The notes beneath the pieces were generated by a model. That model saw only the letters and a program-made list of their open reading frames with translations, did no database searches and was not told where the DNA came from. A DNA stretch of 36,614 nucleotides, from contig CAJKKA010000004.1 of the NCBI GenBank assembly GCA_905200315.1, positions 1 to 36,614 on the forward strand. The letters are read 5' to 3'. Positions 1 to 8,117 of the stretch are shown here, one piece after another. This DNA is from an uncultured Clostridium sp. Lineage in GTDB: Bacteria > Bacillota_A > Clostridia > TANB77 > CAG-508. Numbering within the stretch: the stretch's first letter is position 1; each line of letters begins with the position of its first letter. A program made the translations under genes and the position numbers.

Positions 1-855
1 ATTGAATATGATTGTATAAATCCATCAAATTTAAAACTTTCTTTAGAATATAAAACTATAGATGGTATGTTCTTTGCAGGACAAATAAATGGAACATCTG
101 GTTATGAAGAGGCTGCATCTCAAGGGCTTATAGCAGGAATTAATGCAGCAAGAAAATTACAAAATAAAGAGCCTGTTATTTTACATCGTTCAGATGCATA
201 TATCGGAGTTTTAATAGATGATATTGTTACAAAAGGTACTAATGAACCATACAGAATGATGACCTCTAGAGCTGAATATAGGCTACTTTTAAGGCAAGAT
301 AATGCAGATTTAAGATTAACTGAAATAGGGCATGAAGTTGGTTTGATTTCAGAAGAAAGATATGAAAAGTTCTGTAAAAAACGTGAAAATATTGAAAAAG
401 AAATAGAAAGAGTAAAAAAATTAACAATAAAAGCAACAGATGAGGTAAATAACATATTAAGAGAAAAAGGAACAAATGAGATTACTGGAGGAACAAAACT
501 TTCAGATTTACTTAAAAGAACAGAATTATCATATAAAGATTTCGAAAATGTTGATATATCAAGACCGGAATTGACAGAAGAAGAACAAGAAGAGGTTGAA
601 ATACAAGTAAAATATGAAGGATATATTAATTTACAAAATCAACAAGTTGAAAAATTTAAAAAATTAGAAAATAAATTATTACCAAAAGAAATAGATTATA
701 GCGAAATAAAAGGATTATGCTTAGAAGCAAGACAAAAATTAAATAAAATAAAACCAGTATCTGTAGGGCAAGCCTCAAGAATATCAGGGGTTTCACCAGC
801 TGATATATCTGTATTGTTAATATATTTGGAACAACTAAAAAGAGAGGAAAAATAG
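1..855 (+). CDS. mnmG: tRNA uridine-5-carboxymethylaminomethyl modification enzyme MnmG (GidA), 5' partial
   Basis: The reading frame is open from base 1, so the gene begins upstream of the window; 284 C-terminal residues are present. They hold the conserved block EYDCINP...[15 protein letters not shown] (about residues 2-38 of the fragment) and the helical C-terminal domain. MnmG is the FAD-dependent partner of MnmE and installs the carboxymethylaminomethyl group at U34 of certain tRNAs in the cytoplasm. The stop is two bases before the rsmG start, so the two are co-transcribed, as in most Firmicutes near oriC. Nothing unusual is seen. The FAD-binding N-terminus is outside the window. Confidence 0.97.
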   Translation: MEYDCINPSNLKLSLEYKTIDGMFFAGQINGTSGYEEAASQGLIAGINAARKLQNKEPVILHRSDAYIGVLIDDIVTKGTNEPYRMMTSRAEYRLLLRQDNADLRLTEIGHEVGLISEERYEKFCKKRENIEKEIERVKKLTIKATDEVNNILREKGTNEITGGTKLSDLLKRTELSYKDFENVDISRPELTEEEQEEVEIQVKYEGYINLQNQQVEKFKKLENKLLPKEIDYSEIKGLCLEARQKLNKIKPVSVGQASRISGVSPADISVLLIYLEQLKREEK

Positions 856-857
856 TA

Positions 858-1574
858 ATGGAATATAATAATTTTAAAGAAGAACTATTATATAAAATGA
901 AAAAAATAGATGTAGAATTAACAGAAAAGCAAGTAAAACAATTTTATAATTATATGAACTTATTAATAGAGTGGAATAATAATATAAATTTAACAGCAAT
1001 AACAGAACCAAAAGAAATAATATTAAAACATTTTGTTGACTGTGCAACAATAAATAAATTTATTGATAAAAATAAAGTACTTGATATTGGCACAGGAGCA
1101 GGTTTTCCAGGTATTCCACTAAAAATTATTAATGAAAATTTAGAAATAACATTAGCAGATTCATTAAATAAAAGAATAAAATTTTTAGATATAGTAATAG
1201 AAAAATTAGAGTTAAATAAAATTGAAACAATACATGCAAGAGCGGAAGAACTAGCAAAAAATAAAAAATACAGAGAATGTTATGATATAGTTGTATCAAG
1301 GGCTGTAGCAGCATTAAATGTATTACTTGAATACACAACTCCTTTTATAAAAGTAGGAGGAAAAGTAATATGTATGAAAGGAAATAATGTAGAAGAAGAA
1401 ATAAAAGAAAGCAAAAATGCAATAAAAATATTAGGAACAAAAATGTTGCCTGTGGAAAAAGTCATATTACCAGATACAGAAATCACAAGAAATATAATAA
1501 CTGTGGAAAAAATAAAAAATACTCCAGCAAAATATCCAAGAAAAGCTGGAACACCTGCAAAAGAACCTCTATAA
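858..1574 (+). CDS. rsmG: 16S rRNA (guanine527-N7)-methyltransferase RsmG (GidB)
   Basis: This 238-residue protein has the normal family length. The SAM-binding motif VLDIGTGAGFPG lies near residues 74-85, preceded by the typical LLIEWNNNINLTAI segment (about 35-48) and followed by the family ending around KYPRKAGTP. It methylates G527 of 16S rRNA. The ATG start is two bases after the mnmG stop, with AGAGAGGAAA as ribosome site inside the mnmG end. The stop codon lies inside a perfect inverted repeat that serves as terminator, so the mnmG-rsmG operon ends here. Confidence 0.97.
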   Translation: MEYNNFKEELLYKMKKIDVELTEKQVKQFYNYMNLLIEWNNNINLTAITEPKEIILKHFVDCATINKFIDKNKVLDIGTGAGFPGIPLKIINENLEITLADSLNKRIKFLDIVIEKLELNKIETIHARAEELAKNKKYRECYDIVVSRAVAALNVLLEYTTPFIKVGGKVICMKGNNVEEEIKESKNAIKILGTKMLPVEKVILPDTEITRNIITVEKIKNTPAKYPRKAGTPAKEPL

Positions 1575-1587
1575 GAGGTTCTTTTGC
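1559..1587 (+). terminator. Intrinsic terminator of mnmG-rsmG
   Basis: There is a 12-bp perfect inverted repeat (1559-1570 with 1574-1585, loop ATA). It overlaps the last codons and the stop of rsmG; the downstream arm ends in a short T run. Confidence 0.7.
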
Positions 1588-1645
1588 ATTATATAATACT
1601 TAATTTTTATTAATAAAAATATTTATAAAATCTAATGTCAGATGT

Positions 1646-1673
1646 TGTAGGGGTCGGCATCCTTGACGACCCG
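1646..1673. repeat. REP-like palindrome, copy 1
   Basis: The core is TGTAGGGG followed by stem GGGTCG (1651-1656) pairing with CGACCC (1667-1672). It is a GC-rich island in AT-rich DNA and the same family as copies at 13368, 25724 and 34148. Confidence 0.75.
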
Positions 1674-1952
1674 CAAAATAAGATTTTTTAAATCCAAAAT
1701 GACAAATAAATTGTTTTTTATACCTTGGTGTCGCAATCTTCGAAATAAAAAATGGTCTGTTGACCATTTAACATGCAATTACATTTTTATAAAATTAATT
1801 TAGATATTTACAATAATAAGATATAAATTAAAAAAATGAAGATTGCTCCAAATCGCACTCGCAGAGGAATCTGCTCGTTTGGTCGCTTACGCGGTATTTC
1901 AAAACAAATATATTTGTCATTTTATTATATTATAAAGAATAATGTCAGATGT

Positions 1953-1980
1953 TGCAGGGGCGGACGCCTCTGTCCGCTCG
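1953..1980. repeat. REP-like palindrome, copy 2 (variant stem)
   Basis: It has the same ATGTYNNATGTTG(C/T)AGGGG lead-in as copy 1 but a different stem, GCGGAC (1960-1965) pairing with GTCCGC (1972-1977). The stem has changed with its pairing kept, which suggests the structure is under selection or that sub-families exist. Confidence 0.65.
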
Positions 1981-2055
1981 AAAGACTACAAAAGGAAGAG
2001 GAATATATATAGAATGTTTATGTGATATAAAAAATAAAAAGATTTACATAAAGTA

Positions 2056-2084
2056 TTGACAGTAAGAGAAAAAAGATGTATAAT
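2056..2084 (+). promoter_or_regulatory. Consensus sigma-A promoter of the orphan gene
   Basis: TTGACA (2056-2061), 17-bp spacer, TATAAT (2079-2084). It is a perfect vegetative consensus. It shows that an upstream start at 2076, which would lie inside the -10 box, cannot be used. Confidence 0.88.
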
Positions 2085-2132
2085 GTAGTCGTTACAAAAA
2101 ATTGTTGCTTATTAAACAAGGAGGAATGCATT

Positions 2133-2537
2133 ATGAACAGAATGAATTGCGAAAAAGTTGACCACTTCTTTAGACACATGAAGTCACATCGGGAAGAAAT
2201 GATAGAAGGTTCCTTAAAAAAAGGACCAGAGTATCTTGAAAACTTAAAAGATGTAAAAGAAAAAGGTCAGGAGATTATTGATGATCTTGTCCATGAGTTT
2301 GGATGGAGGGATATAAAAGTAGATTTAAATTCTACAGAAAATATTGAAAGCCATCAGTTCAGGGATTTTGACTATGACTCTTTTAGAGAAGCAATAAAAA
2401 TGGAAAATGCATTGAACATGGGGTTAACAATTAATTCCTCAAATAGCAGTCTTTTAAAGATAAATGTTGAAAATCTTTGTAATGCTGTTGAGGATGCAAA
2501 TGTATTGATTAACCTCCTTGAGGAATATTTTAAATAG
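2133..2537 (+). CDS. Hypothetical protein, 134 aa, single-gene unit
   Basis: I do not recognise this protein. The start is set at ATG 2133 by AAGGAGG (2118-2124) 8 bases upstream and by the promoter at 2056-2084; the frame is open further up but that part overlaps the -10 box. The product is soluble, with no signal peptide or membrane segment, rich in Asp, Glu, Asn and Lys, with a basic/aromatic N-terminus (DHFFRHMKSHREE) and a predicted helical C-terminus (NVLINLLEEYF). Codon use is more GC-rich than in mnmG or parA (CTT, GGG, CCT and CTC codons occur), hinting at separate ancestry. It has its own promoter and terminator and sits between the rsmG and parAB units. Function unknown. Confidence 0.8.
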   Translation: MNRMNCEKVDHFFRHMKSHREEMIEGSLKKGPEYLENLKDVKEKGQEIIDDLVHEFGWRDIKVDLNSTENIESHQFRDFDYDSFREAIKMENALNMGLTINSSNSSLLKINVENLCNAVEDANVLINLLEEYFK

Positions 2538-2564
2538 TTTTATTTACTATATTTCTAACAAAAT

Positions 2565-2598
2565 AAAACCCAAGCTAGTAAATTTAGCTTGGGTTTTT
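2565..2598 (+). terminator. Intrinsic terminator of the orphan gene
   Basis: Stem AACCCAAGCTA (2567-2577) pairs perfectly with TAGCTTGGGTT (2585-2595), 7-base loop, followed by a T run. Flanking A/T pairs extend the stem. Confidence 0.9.
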
Positions 2599-2847
2599 GT
2601 TGTGTTAGGATAATAATTATAGAATTATTGATAATTTGTTAAATATTTAGATTTATAGCTAAATAAAAGTTGTATGTAAATATTTAATAAAAGAGGCAAA
2701 AATCATTGACATATTTTACAATTTTTTATATCATATTTATGTAAGTTTTTTATAGAACAGAAAAATAAGTTCGTATAAAAATTTATATAATTATAAACCG
2801 ATGAAACACAGTGGTTGTCTAAGGTTCACAATACAGGAGGGATAGAA

Positions 2848-3636
2848 TTGGGAAAAGTAATATCAGTAGCAAATCAAAAGGGTGGAGTAGGTAAAACAAC
2901 GACTACAGTAAATTTAAGTGCGGCACTTGCAAAAAAAGGAAAAAAGGTACTATTAATTGATGCAGATCCACAAGGAAATGCGACAAGTGCAGTTGGTATA
3001 GATAAAGATAATGAATATTCTTTATATGATGTTTTAATTAATGAAGAAGACTTTGAAAAGGTAATAGTATCAACAAAAACAAAAAATTTAACAGTATGTC
3101 CAGCAAACATAAGTTTGGCAGGAGCTGAAGTCGAACTTGTATCTATGATGTCTAGAGAACAAAGATTAAAAGAACAATTATTTAAAATTAAAGAACAATT
3201 TGATTATATTTTTATAGATTGTCCACCATCTTTAGGCTTAGTTACTTTAAATTCTTTTACAGCATCTGATAGTGTTTTAATTCCTGTACAATGTGAATAC
3301 TTTGCATTAGAAGGACTTGGACAACTTATGAATACAATAAATTTAGTAAAAAAACACCTAAATAAAGAAATAAAAATTGAAGGTGCAATACTTACAATGT
3401 ATGATATAAGAACAAATTTAGCGAACCAAGTTGTTAAGGAAGTAAAAAAATATTTTCAAGATAAAGTATATAAACAAGTTATTCCTAGAAATGTAAAGCT
3501 TAGTGAAGCTCCTAGTTATGGAATGCCAATAGTTGAATATGATGCTAGATCAAAAGGTGCAAAGGCATATGATAAGCTAGCTAAGGAATTTTTGAAGAAA
3601 AATGAAGAAGAAGCTAAAGCAAAACATTTAAAATAA
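2848..3636 (+). CDS. parA: ParA/Soj chromosome-partitioning ATPase
   Basis: This is the Walker-type ATPase of the ParABS system, which with ParB and parS drives origin segregation; in spore formers it also affects sporulation initiation. The deviant Walker A motif KGGVGKTT is at residues 11-18, followed by LLIDADPQGNAT (about 37-48) and the family block IDCPPSLG. A TTG start at 2848 is chosen because AGGAGGG (2835-2841) lies six bases upstream, giving 262 residues, the usual length; an in-frame TTG at 2815 lacks a ribosome site. parB follows 23 bases later. Confidence 0.95.
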   Translation: MGKVISVANQKGGVGKTTTTVNLSAALAKKGKKVLLIDADPQGNATSAVGIDKDNEYSLYDVLINEEDFEKVIVSTKTKNLTVCPANISLAGAEVELVSMMSREQRLKEQLFKIKEQFDYIFIDCPPSLGLVTLNSFTASDSVLIPVQCEYFALEGLGQLMNTINLVKKHLNKEIKIEGAILTMYDIRTNLANQVVKEVKKYFQDKVYKQVIPRNVKLSEAPSYGMPIVEYDARSKGAKAYDKLAKEFLKKNEEEAKAKHLK

Positions 3637-3659
3637 AATGATAAGGGAGGAAATAGAAA

Positions 3660-4526
3660 ATGGCTAAGAAAACAGGATTAGGTAAAGGATTAGATGCACT
3701 TTTTGGTGGAGATTTAATAAATGAAGAAATAGAAGAAAGTGAAGAAATTAAAGATGGTGAAAAAATAACAAAAATAAAATTAACAGAAATCGAGCCAAAT
3801 AGAAATCAACCAAGAAAAAAATTTGATGAAGAATCATTAGAAGAACTTGCAAATTCAATAAAAGAATATGGATTAATACAACCAATAGTTGTTGCAAAAA
3901 AAGAAGATTACTATGAAATAGTTGCTGGAGAAAGAAGATGGAGAGCATCTAAAAAAGCAGGATTGAAGGAAGTTCCAGTTATAATTAGAGAAGATGATGA
4001 AAGAAGAAATAAAGAAATAGCTTTAATAGAAAATATACAAAGAGAAGATTTAAATCCAATAGAAAAAGCTATGGGAATACGTAGTTTAATGGACGAATAT
4101 GGTCTTACACAGCAAAAGGTAGCAGATATATTAGGAAAAGCAAGAAGTAGTATAGCAAATACAGTTAGAATATTAAATTTGGATCAAAGAGTTATAGAAT
4201 TAGCATTAGAGGGAAAACTAACAGAGGGACATTGCAAATCTTTAATGGCAATAGAAGATAATGATAAACAATATGAGATGGCTTTATATATGATAGAGTC
4301 TGGTGATAGTGTTAGAGAAGCAGAAAAGAAAATGCAAAGAACCAAAAAATTAAAGAAAAAAGACAGAAAATATGAAGCTGTTTATAGAGATATAGAAAAT
4401 TCATTCCAAAGCTTTTTCGGAACAAAGGTAAAATTAGACGTAGGAAAAAGAAAAGGAAAAATAGTTATAGAATATGCTAATAATGAGGATTTAGAGAGAA
4501 TTTTAGAGTTAGTAAAAAATAAATAG
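3660..4526 (+). CDS. parB: ParB/Spo0J chromosome-partitioning protein
   Basis: The 288-residue protein has the classic N-terminus KKTGLGKGLDALF (the Soj-contact region), ParB box I around residues 37-50, the CTPase/box II motif GERRWRAS at 90-97, the ENIQREDLNPIEKA segment, then the KorB-like helix-turn-helix that recognises parS and a C-terminal dimerisation domain. It binds CTP and parS and spreads on DNA, stimulating ParA. The start ATG 3660 is preceded by AAGGGAGG. It forms an operon with parA. No convincing parS site was seen inside the window. Confidence 0.96.
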   Translation: MAKKTGLGKGLDALFGGDLINEEIEESEEIKDGEKITKIKLTEIEPNRNQPRKKFDEESLEELANSIKEYGLIQPIVVAKKEDYYEIVAGERRWRASKKAGLKEVPVIIREDDERRNKEIALIENIQREDLNPIEKAMGIRSLMDEYGLTQQKVADILGKARSSIANTVRILNLDQRVIELALEGKLTEGHCKSLMAIEDNDKQYEMALYMIESGDSVREAEKKMQRTKKLKKKDRKYEAVYRDIENSFQSFFGTKVKLDVGKRKGKIVIEYANNEDLERILELVKNK

Positions 4527-4538
4527 AATTATTAATAT

Positions 4539-4727
4539 AAGTCTGAAAAAATTTAAAAATAAATATTTTTCGGCTCAATTCATTCGTTAGAGCTTCTAAA
4601 TAAATGTTCAAACGAGCCTCTCGCTGCTCTTGCTTTGCAAGCCATCGCTTCCTCATTTGAAATTTATAAGAAGCTTTACACTCTTTCCAATCACATTCAA
4701 AATATTGATTTTTAAGCTTTTTTCAGT
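4539..4727. repeat. Large imperfect palindromic element (MITE-like or structured RNA)
   Basis: The outer arms 4542-4568 and 4699-4726 are complementary over about 27 positions with few mismatches. Inside, GCTTCTAAATAAATGTTCAAA (about 4590-4610) is mirrored by TTTGAAATTTATAAGAAGC (about 4657-4675), and the apex is CTTGC-TTT-GCAAG (about 4630-4642). The interior is more GC-rich than its surroundings. No ORF. It lies between parB and the tRNA promoter. Confidence 0.65.
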
Positions 4728-4774
4728 ATTTATAATTTTTTTTATAACAAACAAAAAAATCAAGGCTAAAGGTA

Positions 4775-4804
4775 TTGACAACAAGCATTATAGTGTGTTA
4801 TTAT
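4775..4804 (+). promoter_or_regulatory. Promoter of the two tRNA-Ser genes
   Basis: TTGACA (4775-4780), 18-bp spacer, TATTAT (4799-4804), 27 bases before the first tRNA. Confidence 0.75.
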
Positions 4805-4830
4805 AGTGCTTGTAGCAAGAAGAGGCACAT

Positions 4831-4922
<92 letters not shown>

Positions 4923-4964
4923 AAACTTGCTTTTTTAATTTAAAATAAAATTAATTCAGTTTTT

Positions 4965-5057
4965 GGAGAATTACCCAAGTGGCTGAAGGGGACGGTTTGC
5001 TAAACCGTTAGGGTTGCGTAAGTGGCCGCGAGAGTTCGAATCTCTCATTCTCCGCCA
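4965..5057 (+). tRNA. tRNA-Ser (anticodon GCT)
   Basis: Acceptor GGAGAAT pairs with ATTCTCC, discriminator G, encoded CCA. The anticodon loop TTGCTAA gives GCT. A long variable arm is present. Length 93. It is co-transcribed with the tRNA-Ser 42 bases upstream. Confidence 0.95.
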
Positions 5058-5059
5058 TT

Positions 5060-5090
5060 ACACATTAGAATTATCTAATGTGTTTTTTTT
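5060..5090 (+). terminator. Terminator of the tRNA-Ser pair
   Basis: ACACATTAGA (5060-5069) pairs perfectly with TCTAATGTGT (5074-5083), 4-base loop, then eight T. Confidence 0.92.
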
Positions 5091-5146
5091 GGCTAAAAAA
5101 TGGAACAAATAATAAATTAATTCATAATATTTAGCAGGTGATTTAT

Positions 5147-6019
5147 ATGAATTATGGTATTTGTTTTGCTGGTGGTGGAATAAAAGGTGCTGCACATATT
5201 GGAGCTATAAAAGCATTAGAGGAAGAAAATTTAAAATTTGATTACATTTCAGGAACATCTTCAGGAAGTATTATTGCTACACTTTATGCGGCTGGTTATT
5301 CTAGTGATGAAATGTTAAAATTTTTTAAAAAATATGCTAAAAAAATAAAATACGTTGATCCAAAAAACATTTTAATTTTATTAATTAATTTATTTATTAA
5401 AAGAAAAATTGTAATTAAGGGATTTAATGAAGGAACAATAATAGAAAGATTATTAAATAAAGAATTAAATAAAAAAAATATAAAAAATATTTCAGACATA
5501 AAAAAAGAATTATTAATTCCAAGTATAGATATTAATACCGGAGAAATTAATGTTTTTATTTCTAAAGAAAATAGAGCAAAATATTTAGATAATATTATAT
5601 ACATAAATAATGTAAATATTGGAAAAGCAGTTAGGGCAAGTTGCTCATATCCTGTAGTATTTGCACCTTGTAAAATAAATGGAAAACAATTAGTAGATGG
5701 AGGCCTTAGGGAGAATGTACCTTGGAAATTAACAAAAGAAAAAGGAGCAGATAAGGTATTAAGTATTATTTTTGATGAAGAAAAAAATAAAAAAAATTAT
5801 TGTAAAAATATATTAGAGGTAGCAAGTAATTCATTAGGAATTTTATGTCATGAAATTTCTAATTATGATTTAGAAGGAGCAGATTATTTATTAAAAATAA
5901 AAACTGAAAAAGTTCAATTATTGGATTATAAAAAAATTGATGAATTATATTTAAAAGGTTATGAACAAACAAAAAATAAAATAAAAGAAATAAAAAATAA
6001 TTTAAAAATAAATAATTAA
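5147..6019 (+). CDS. Patatin-like phospholipase family protein
   Basis: This is a 290-residue single-domain lipid acyl hydrolase of the patatin family. The oxyanion motif GGGIKG lies at residues 9-14, the nucleophile elbow GTSSG at 36-40 (Ser38) and the catalytic aspartate in DGG at 184-186, so both members of the Ser-Asp dyad are present. There is no signal peptide, so it is probably cytoplasmic or peripherally membrane-bound. ATG 5147 is chosen because AGGTG at 5136-5140 is a good ribosome site for it; the GTG at 5138 lies within that site. The specific substrate cannot be told. It is followed by about 300 bp of AT-rich spacer, so it is probably a single-gene unit. Confidence 0.9.
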   Translation: MNYGICFAGGGIKGAAHIGAIKALEEENLKFDYISGTSSGSIIATLYAAGYSSDEMLKFFKKYAKKIKYVDPKNILILLINLFIKRKIVIKGFNEGTIIERLLNKELNKKNIKNISDIKKELLIPSIDINTGEINVFISKENRAKYLDNIIYINNVNIGKAVRASCSYPVVFAPCKINGKQLVDGGLRENVPWKLTKEKGADKVLSIIFDEEKNKKNYCKNILEVASNSLGILCHEISNYDLEGADYLLKIKTEKVQLLDYKKIDELYLKGYEQTKNKIKEIKNNLKINN

Positions 6020-6320
6020 AAAAATAAATCAAATAAATTAAATAAAAATAATTAAATAAAAATAATTAATAAAAATAAATTAATTAAATATAGAAGAGTT
6101 TTAAATATAATACTAGATTTTTATAAATATATATGATATAAAGATAATTAATTTTAAGAAAATACATATGGATAAAAAGATTAAAATTGGAATAATAAGT
6201 AATATATAATTGGGATAAATTTGATGAATGATGATTTATTAAACCAACGATTTCTAAAAATAAGGAAATTAATGCTAAAAATGAATGCAATTAAGCAAGC
6301 AATAAATAAGGAATAATGGA
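6020..6320. other. 300-bp AT-only spacer with a short tandem repeat
   Basis: The spacer is nearly pure A/T. Positions 6036-6076 hold three tandem copies (14, 14 and 13 bp) of AATTAAATAAAAAT. No ORF with a ribosome site and no clear terminator was seen. A similar AT-only run follows the GerMN gene at 13178-13310. Confidence 0.6.
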
Positions 6321-8069
6321 ATGAGGAATGTAATAATGAAAAAGTACGGATTTTTTTCTGCATTTAGGGATTTGTTTAAATACTCTAAAGAAAACAAAAA
6401 GCAATATATATTGGGAACAATATTTATGTTATTTTTCGTAATAACGTCTATGATATATACAACAAAATATTCAAATTTAATAGCAAGTATTATGAGTATG
6501 AAATTAGACATGGCAATTAAGTTAGTTTTTATATGTGGAATATGGAGATTAATTTCGATAACATTTTGTCATAATCAATGGAGAAAAATAGTTATTGATG
6601 CAGAAAAAAATATAGTATCTAATATTCAAAATAGTGTGTATAAAAAGATTCTATCTTTATCAATGACTACTTTTGATAAAATAGAATCTGGAAAACTTCT
6701 AACAACAATGAAAGCAGCTGAAAGTGGTATGATTTCAACTATTACATCATTATTTCTAGAAAGTGCATATGTTGCAACTTCTTGTGTTATGTTAGTAATA
6801 ATATATTTTATAGATTATAAAATAGGATTAGGAGTTACTCTTATTTCTACAATTAGTTTATATTTATTTAAGGTACAGCTTAGAAAATCTAAAGATTATT
6901 TAGAAGAAGAATTTATAAATACAGATAAATATACAACAGTATTAAATGAGACATCTAAAGGTATAAAAGAGATAAAGGCATTAGATATCAAAGAGAAATG
7001 TATAAATATATTTAGTAGCTATATAAATAGCTTATCAGAGGTAAGAAAAAAAAGAAGATTATTAAATAAAACAGTTAATACTGCAAAATGGACAATTAGA
7101 ATTATAGGAGACACAATAATATTGTTATATATAATTTCGAAAGTACAAGCGGGTATGTTTAGTGTAGAAACTGCAATGTTAATAATTACATATATGACTA
7201 ATATTGTAGATGATGTATTTCATAGAATTATTGAACATGACTTTGGAATATCAGAGTTTACAGCTAATATGAAAAGAATAAAAGAAATATTAGAAAGTAA
7301 TAATTTAGAAGAAGAAAAATTTGGTACAAAAAATTATAATAATATAAGTGGAAAGATAGAATTTAATAATGTTAATTTTAAATATGAAAAATCAGAAAAT
7401 AATATAATTGAGAATATTAATTTTAAAATAGAGCCTAATACAAAAAATGCAATAGTCGGACAAAGTGGTGCAGGGAAAAGCACAATATTTAAATTACTTT
7501 TAAAAGAATATAATAATTATACTGGAACTATAAAATTTGATAATAATAACATACAGGATTTTAATGAAAAAAGTTTTAGAAATTCAATATCAATAGTAAA
7601 TCAAGAACCTATATTATTTAATATGAGTATAAGAGAAAATCTTTTAATGGTAAACGAAAATGCTACTATACAAGATATTAAATGTGCATGTAAATTAGCA
7701 AATATAGAAGATTTTATTGAGAAGTTACCTAATAAATATGATGAAGTAATTAATGAAAATAATAATAATATTTCAGTTGGGCAAAAACAAAGAATTGCAA
7801 TAGCAAGAGCAATACTTAGAGATACTCCAATTATATTATTTGATGAAGCAACAAGTGCTTTAGATAATTATAGTAAAAGCAAAATTGAAGAAACAATTAA
7901 TGAATTAGCTAAAACAAAAACTATAATTTTAATTGCTCATTCGTTAGAAATTGTAAAAGATTTTGATAATATTATAATGATAAATAATGGTAAAATTGTT
8001 GAACAGGGAAAGCATAATGATTTAATAAATAATCATAAAGAATATTATGAATTAGCGAATATAATGTAA
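6321..8069 (+). CDS. ABC transporter, fused permease and ATP-binding half-transporter
   Basis: A 582-residue half-exporter: hydrophobic segments between about residues 28 and 300 (type IV exporter fold), then a nucleotide-binding domain with Walker A GQSGAGKST (380-388), Q-loop (Q428), signature ISVGQKQ (484-490), Walker B IILFDEATSALD (504-515) and H-loop IAHS. Such proteins dimerise and export lipids, peptides or drugs across the cytoplasmic membrane; the substrate is unknown. The signature is degenerate (SVGQ for SGGQ). Two starts are plausible: ATG 6321 (AAGGA 8 bases upstream) and ATG 6336 (GAGGA upstream). No partner half-transporter is adjacent, so it is probably a homodimer. It ends at a terminator shared with the convergent gene. 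Confidence 0.9.
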   Translation: MRNVIMKKYGFFSAFRDLFKYSKENKKQYILGTIFMLFFVITSMIYTTKYSNLIASIMSMKLDMAIKLVFICGIWRLISITFCHNQWRKIVIDAEKNIVSNIQNSVYKKILSLSMTTFDKIESGKLLTTMKAAESGMISTITSLFLESAYVATSCVMLVIIYFIDYKIGLGVTLISTISLYLFKVQLRKSKDYLEEEFINTDKYTTVLNETSKGIKEIKALDIKEKCINIFSSYINSLSEVRKKRRLLNKTVNTAKWTIRIIGDTIILLYIISKVQAGMFSVETAMLIITYMTNIVDDVFHRIIEHDFGISEFTANMKRIKEILESNNLEEEKFGTKNYNNISGKIEFNNVNFKYEKSENNIIENINFKIEPNTKNAIVGQSGAGKSTIFKLLLKEYNNYTGTIKFDNNNIQDFNEKSFRNSISIVNQEPILFNMSIRENLLMVNENATIQDIKCACKLANIEDFIEKLPNKYDEVINENNNNISVGQKQRIAIARAILRDTPIILFDEATSALDNYSKSKIEETINELAKTKTIILIAHSLEIVKDFDNIIMINNGKIVEQGKHNDLINNHKEYYELANIM

Positions 8070-8074
8070 ATTCT

Positions 8075-8113
8075 AAAAAGAGATTAATTATTTATAAATT
8101 AATCTCTTTTTTT
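8075..8113. terminator. Bidirectional terminator between convergent genes
   Basis: The 15-bp stem AAAAAGAGATTAATT (8075-8089) with AATTAATCTCTTTTT (8097-8111) has a 7-base loop, with a T run on both strands. It serves the ABC transporter (+) and the activase fusion (-). Confidence 0.92.
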
Positions 8114-8117
8114 AAAC

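Larger units (their letters stand above)
1586..2055. other. 470-bp spacer with palindromic repeats, no gene seen
   Basis: No plausible ORF with a ribosome site was found. The spacer holds two GC-rich REP-like palindromes (1646-1673, 1953-1980), a hairpin AAATGGTC-TGTT-GACCATTT (about 1748-1768), an arm GCAATCTTCGAAAT (about 1731-1744) mirrored by AAATGAAGATTGC (about 1836-1848), and a segment 1887-1906 whose reverse complement recurs near 13320. It looks like an accumulation of small repeated elements. Confidence 0.6.

Noticed and set aside
2076..2132. Earlier start of the orphan gene at ATG 2076
   Set aside because: The ATG overlaps the -10 region of a perfect promoter and has no ribosome site; the start is 2133.
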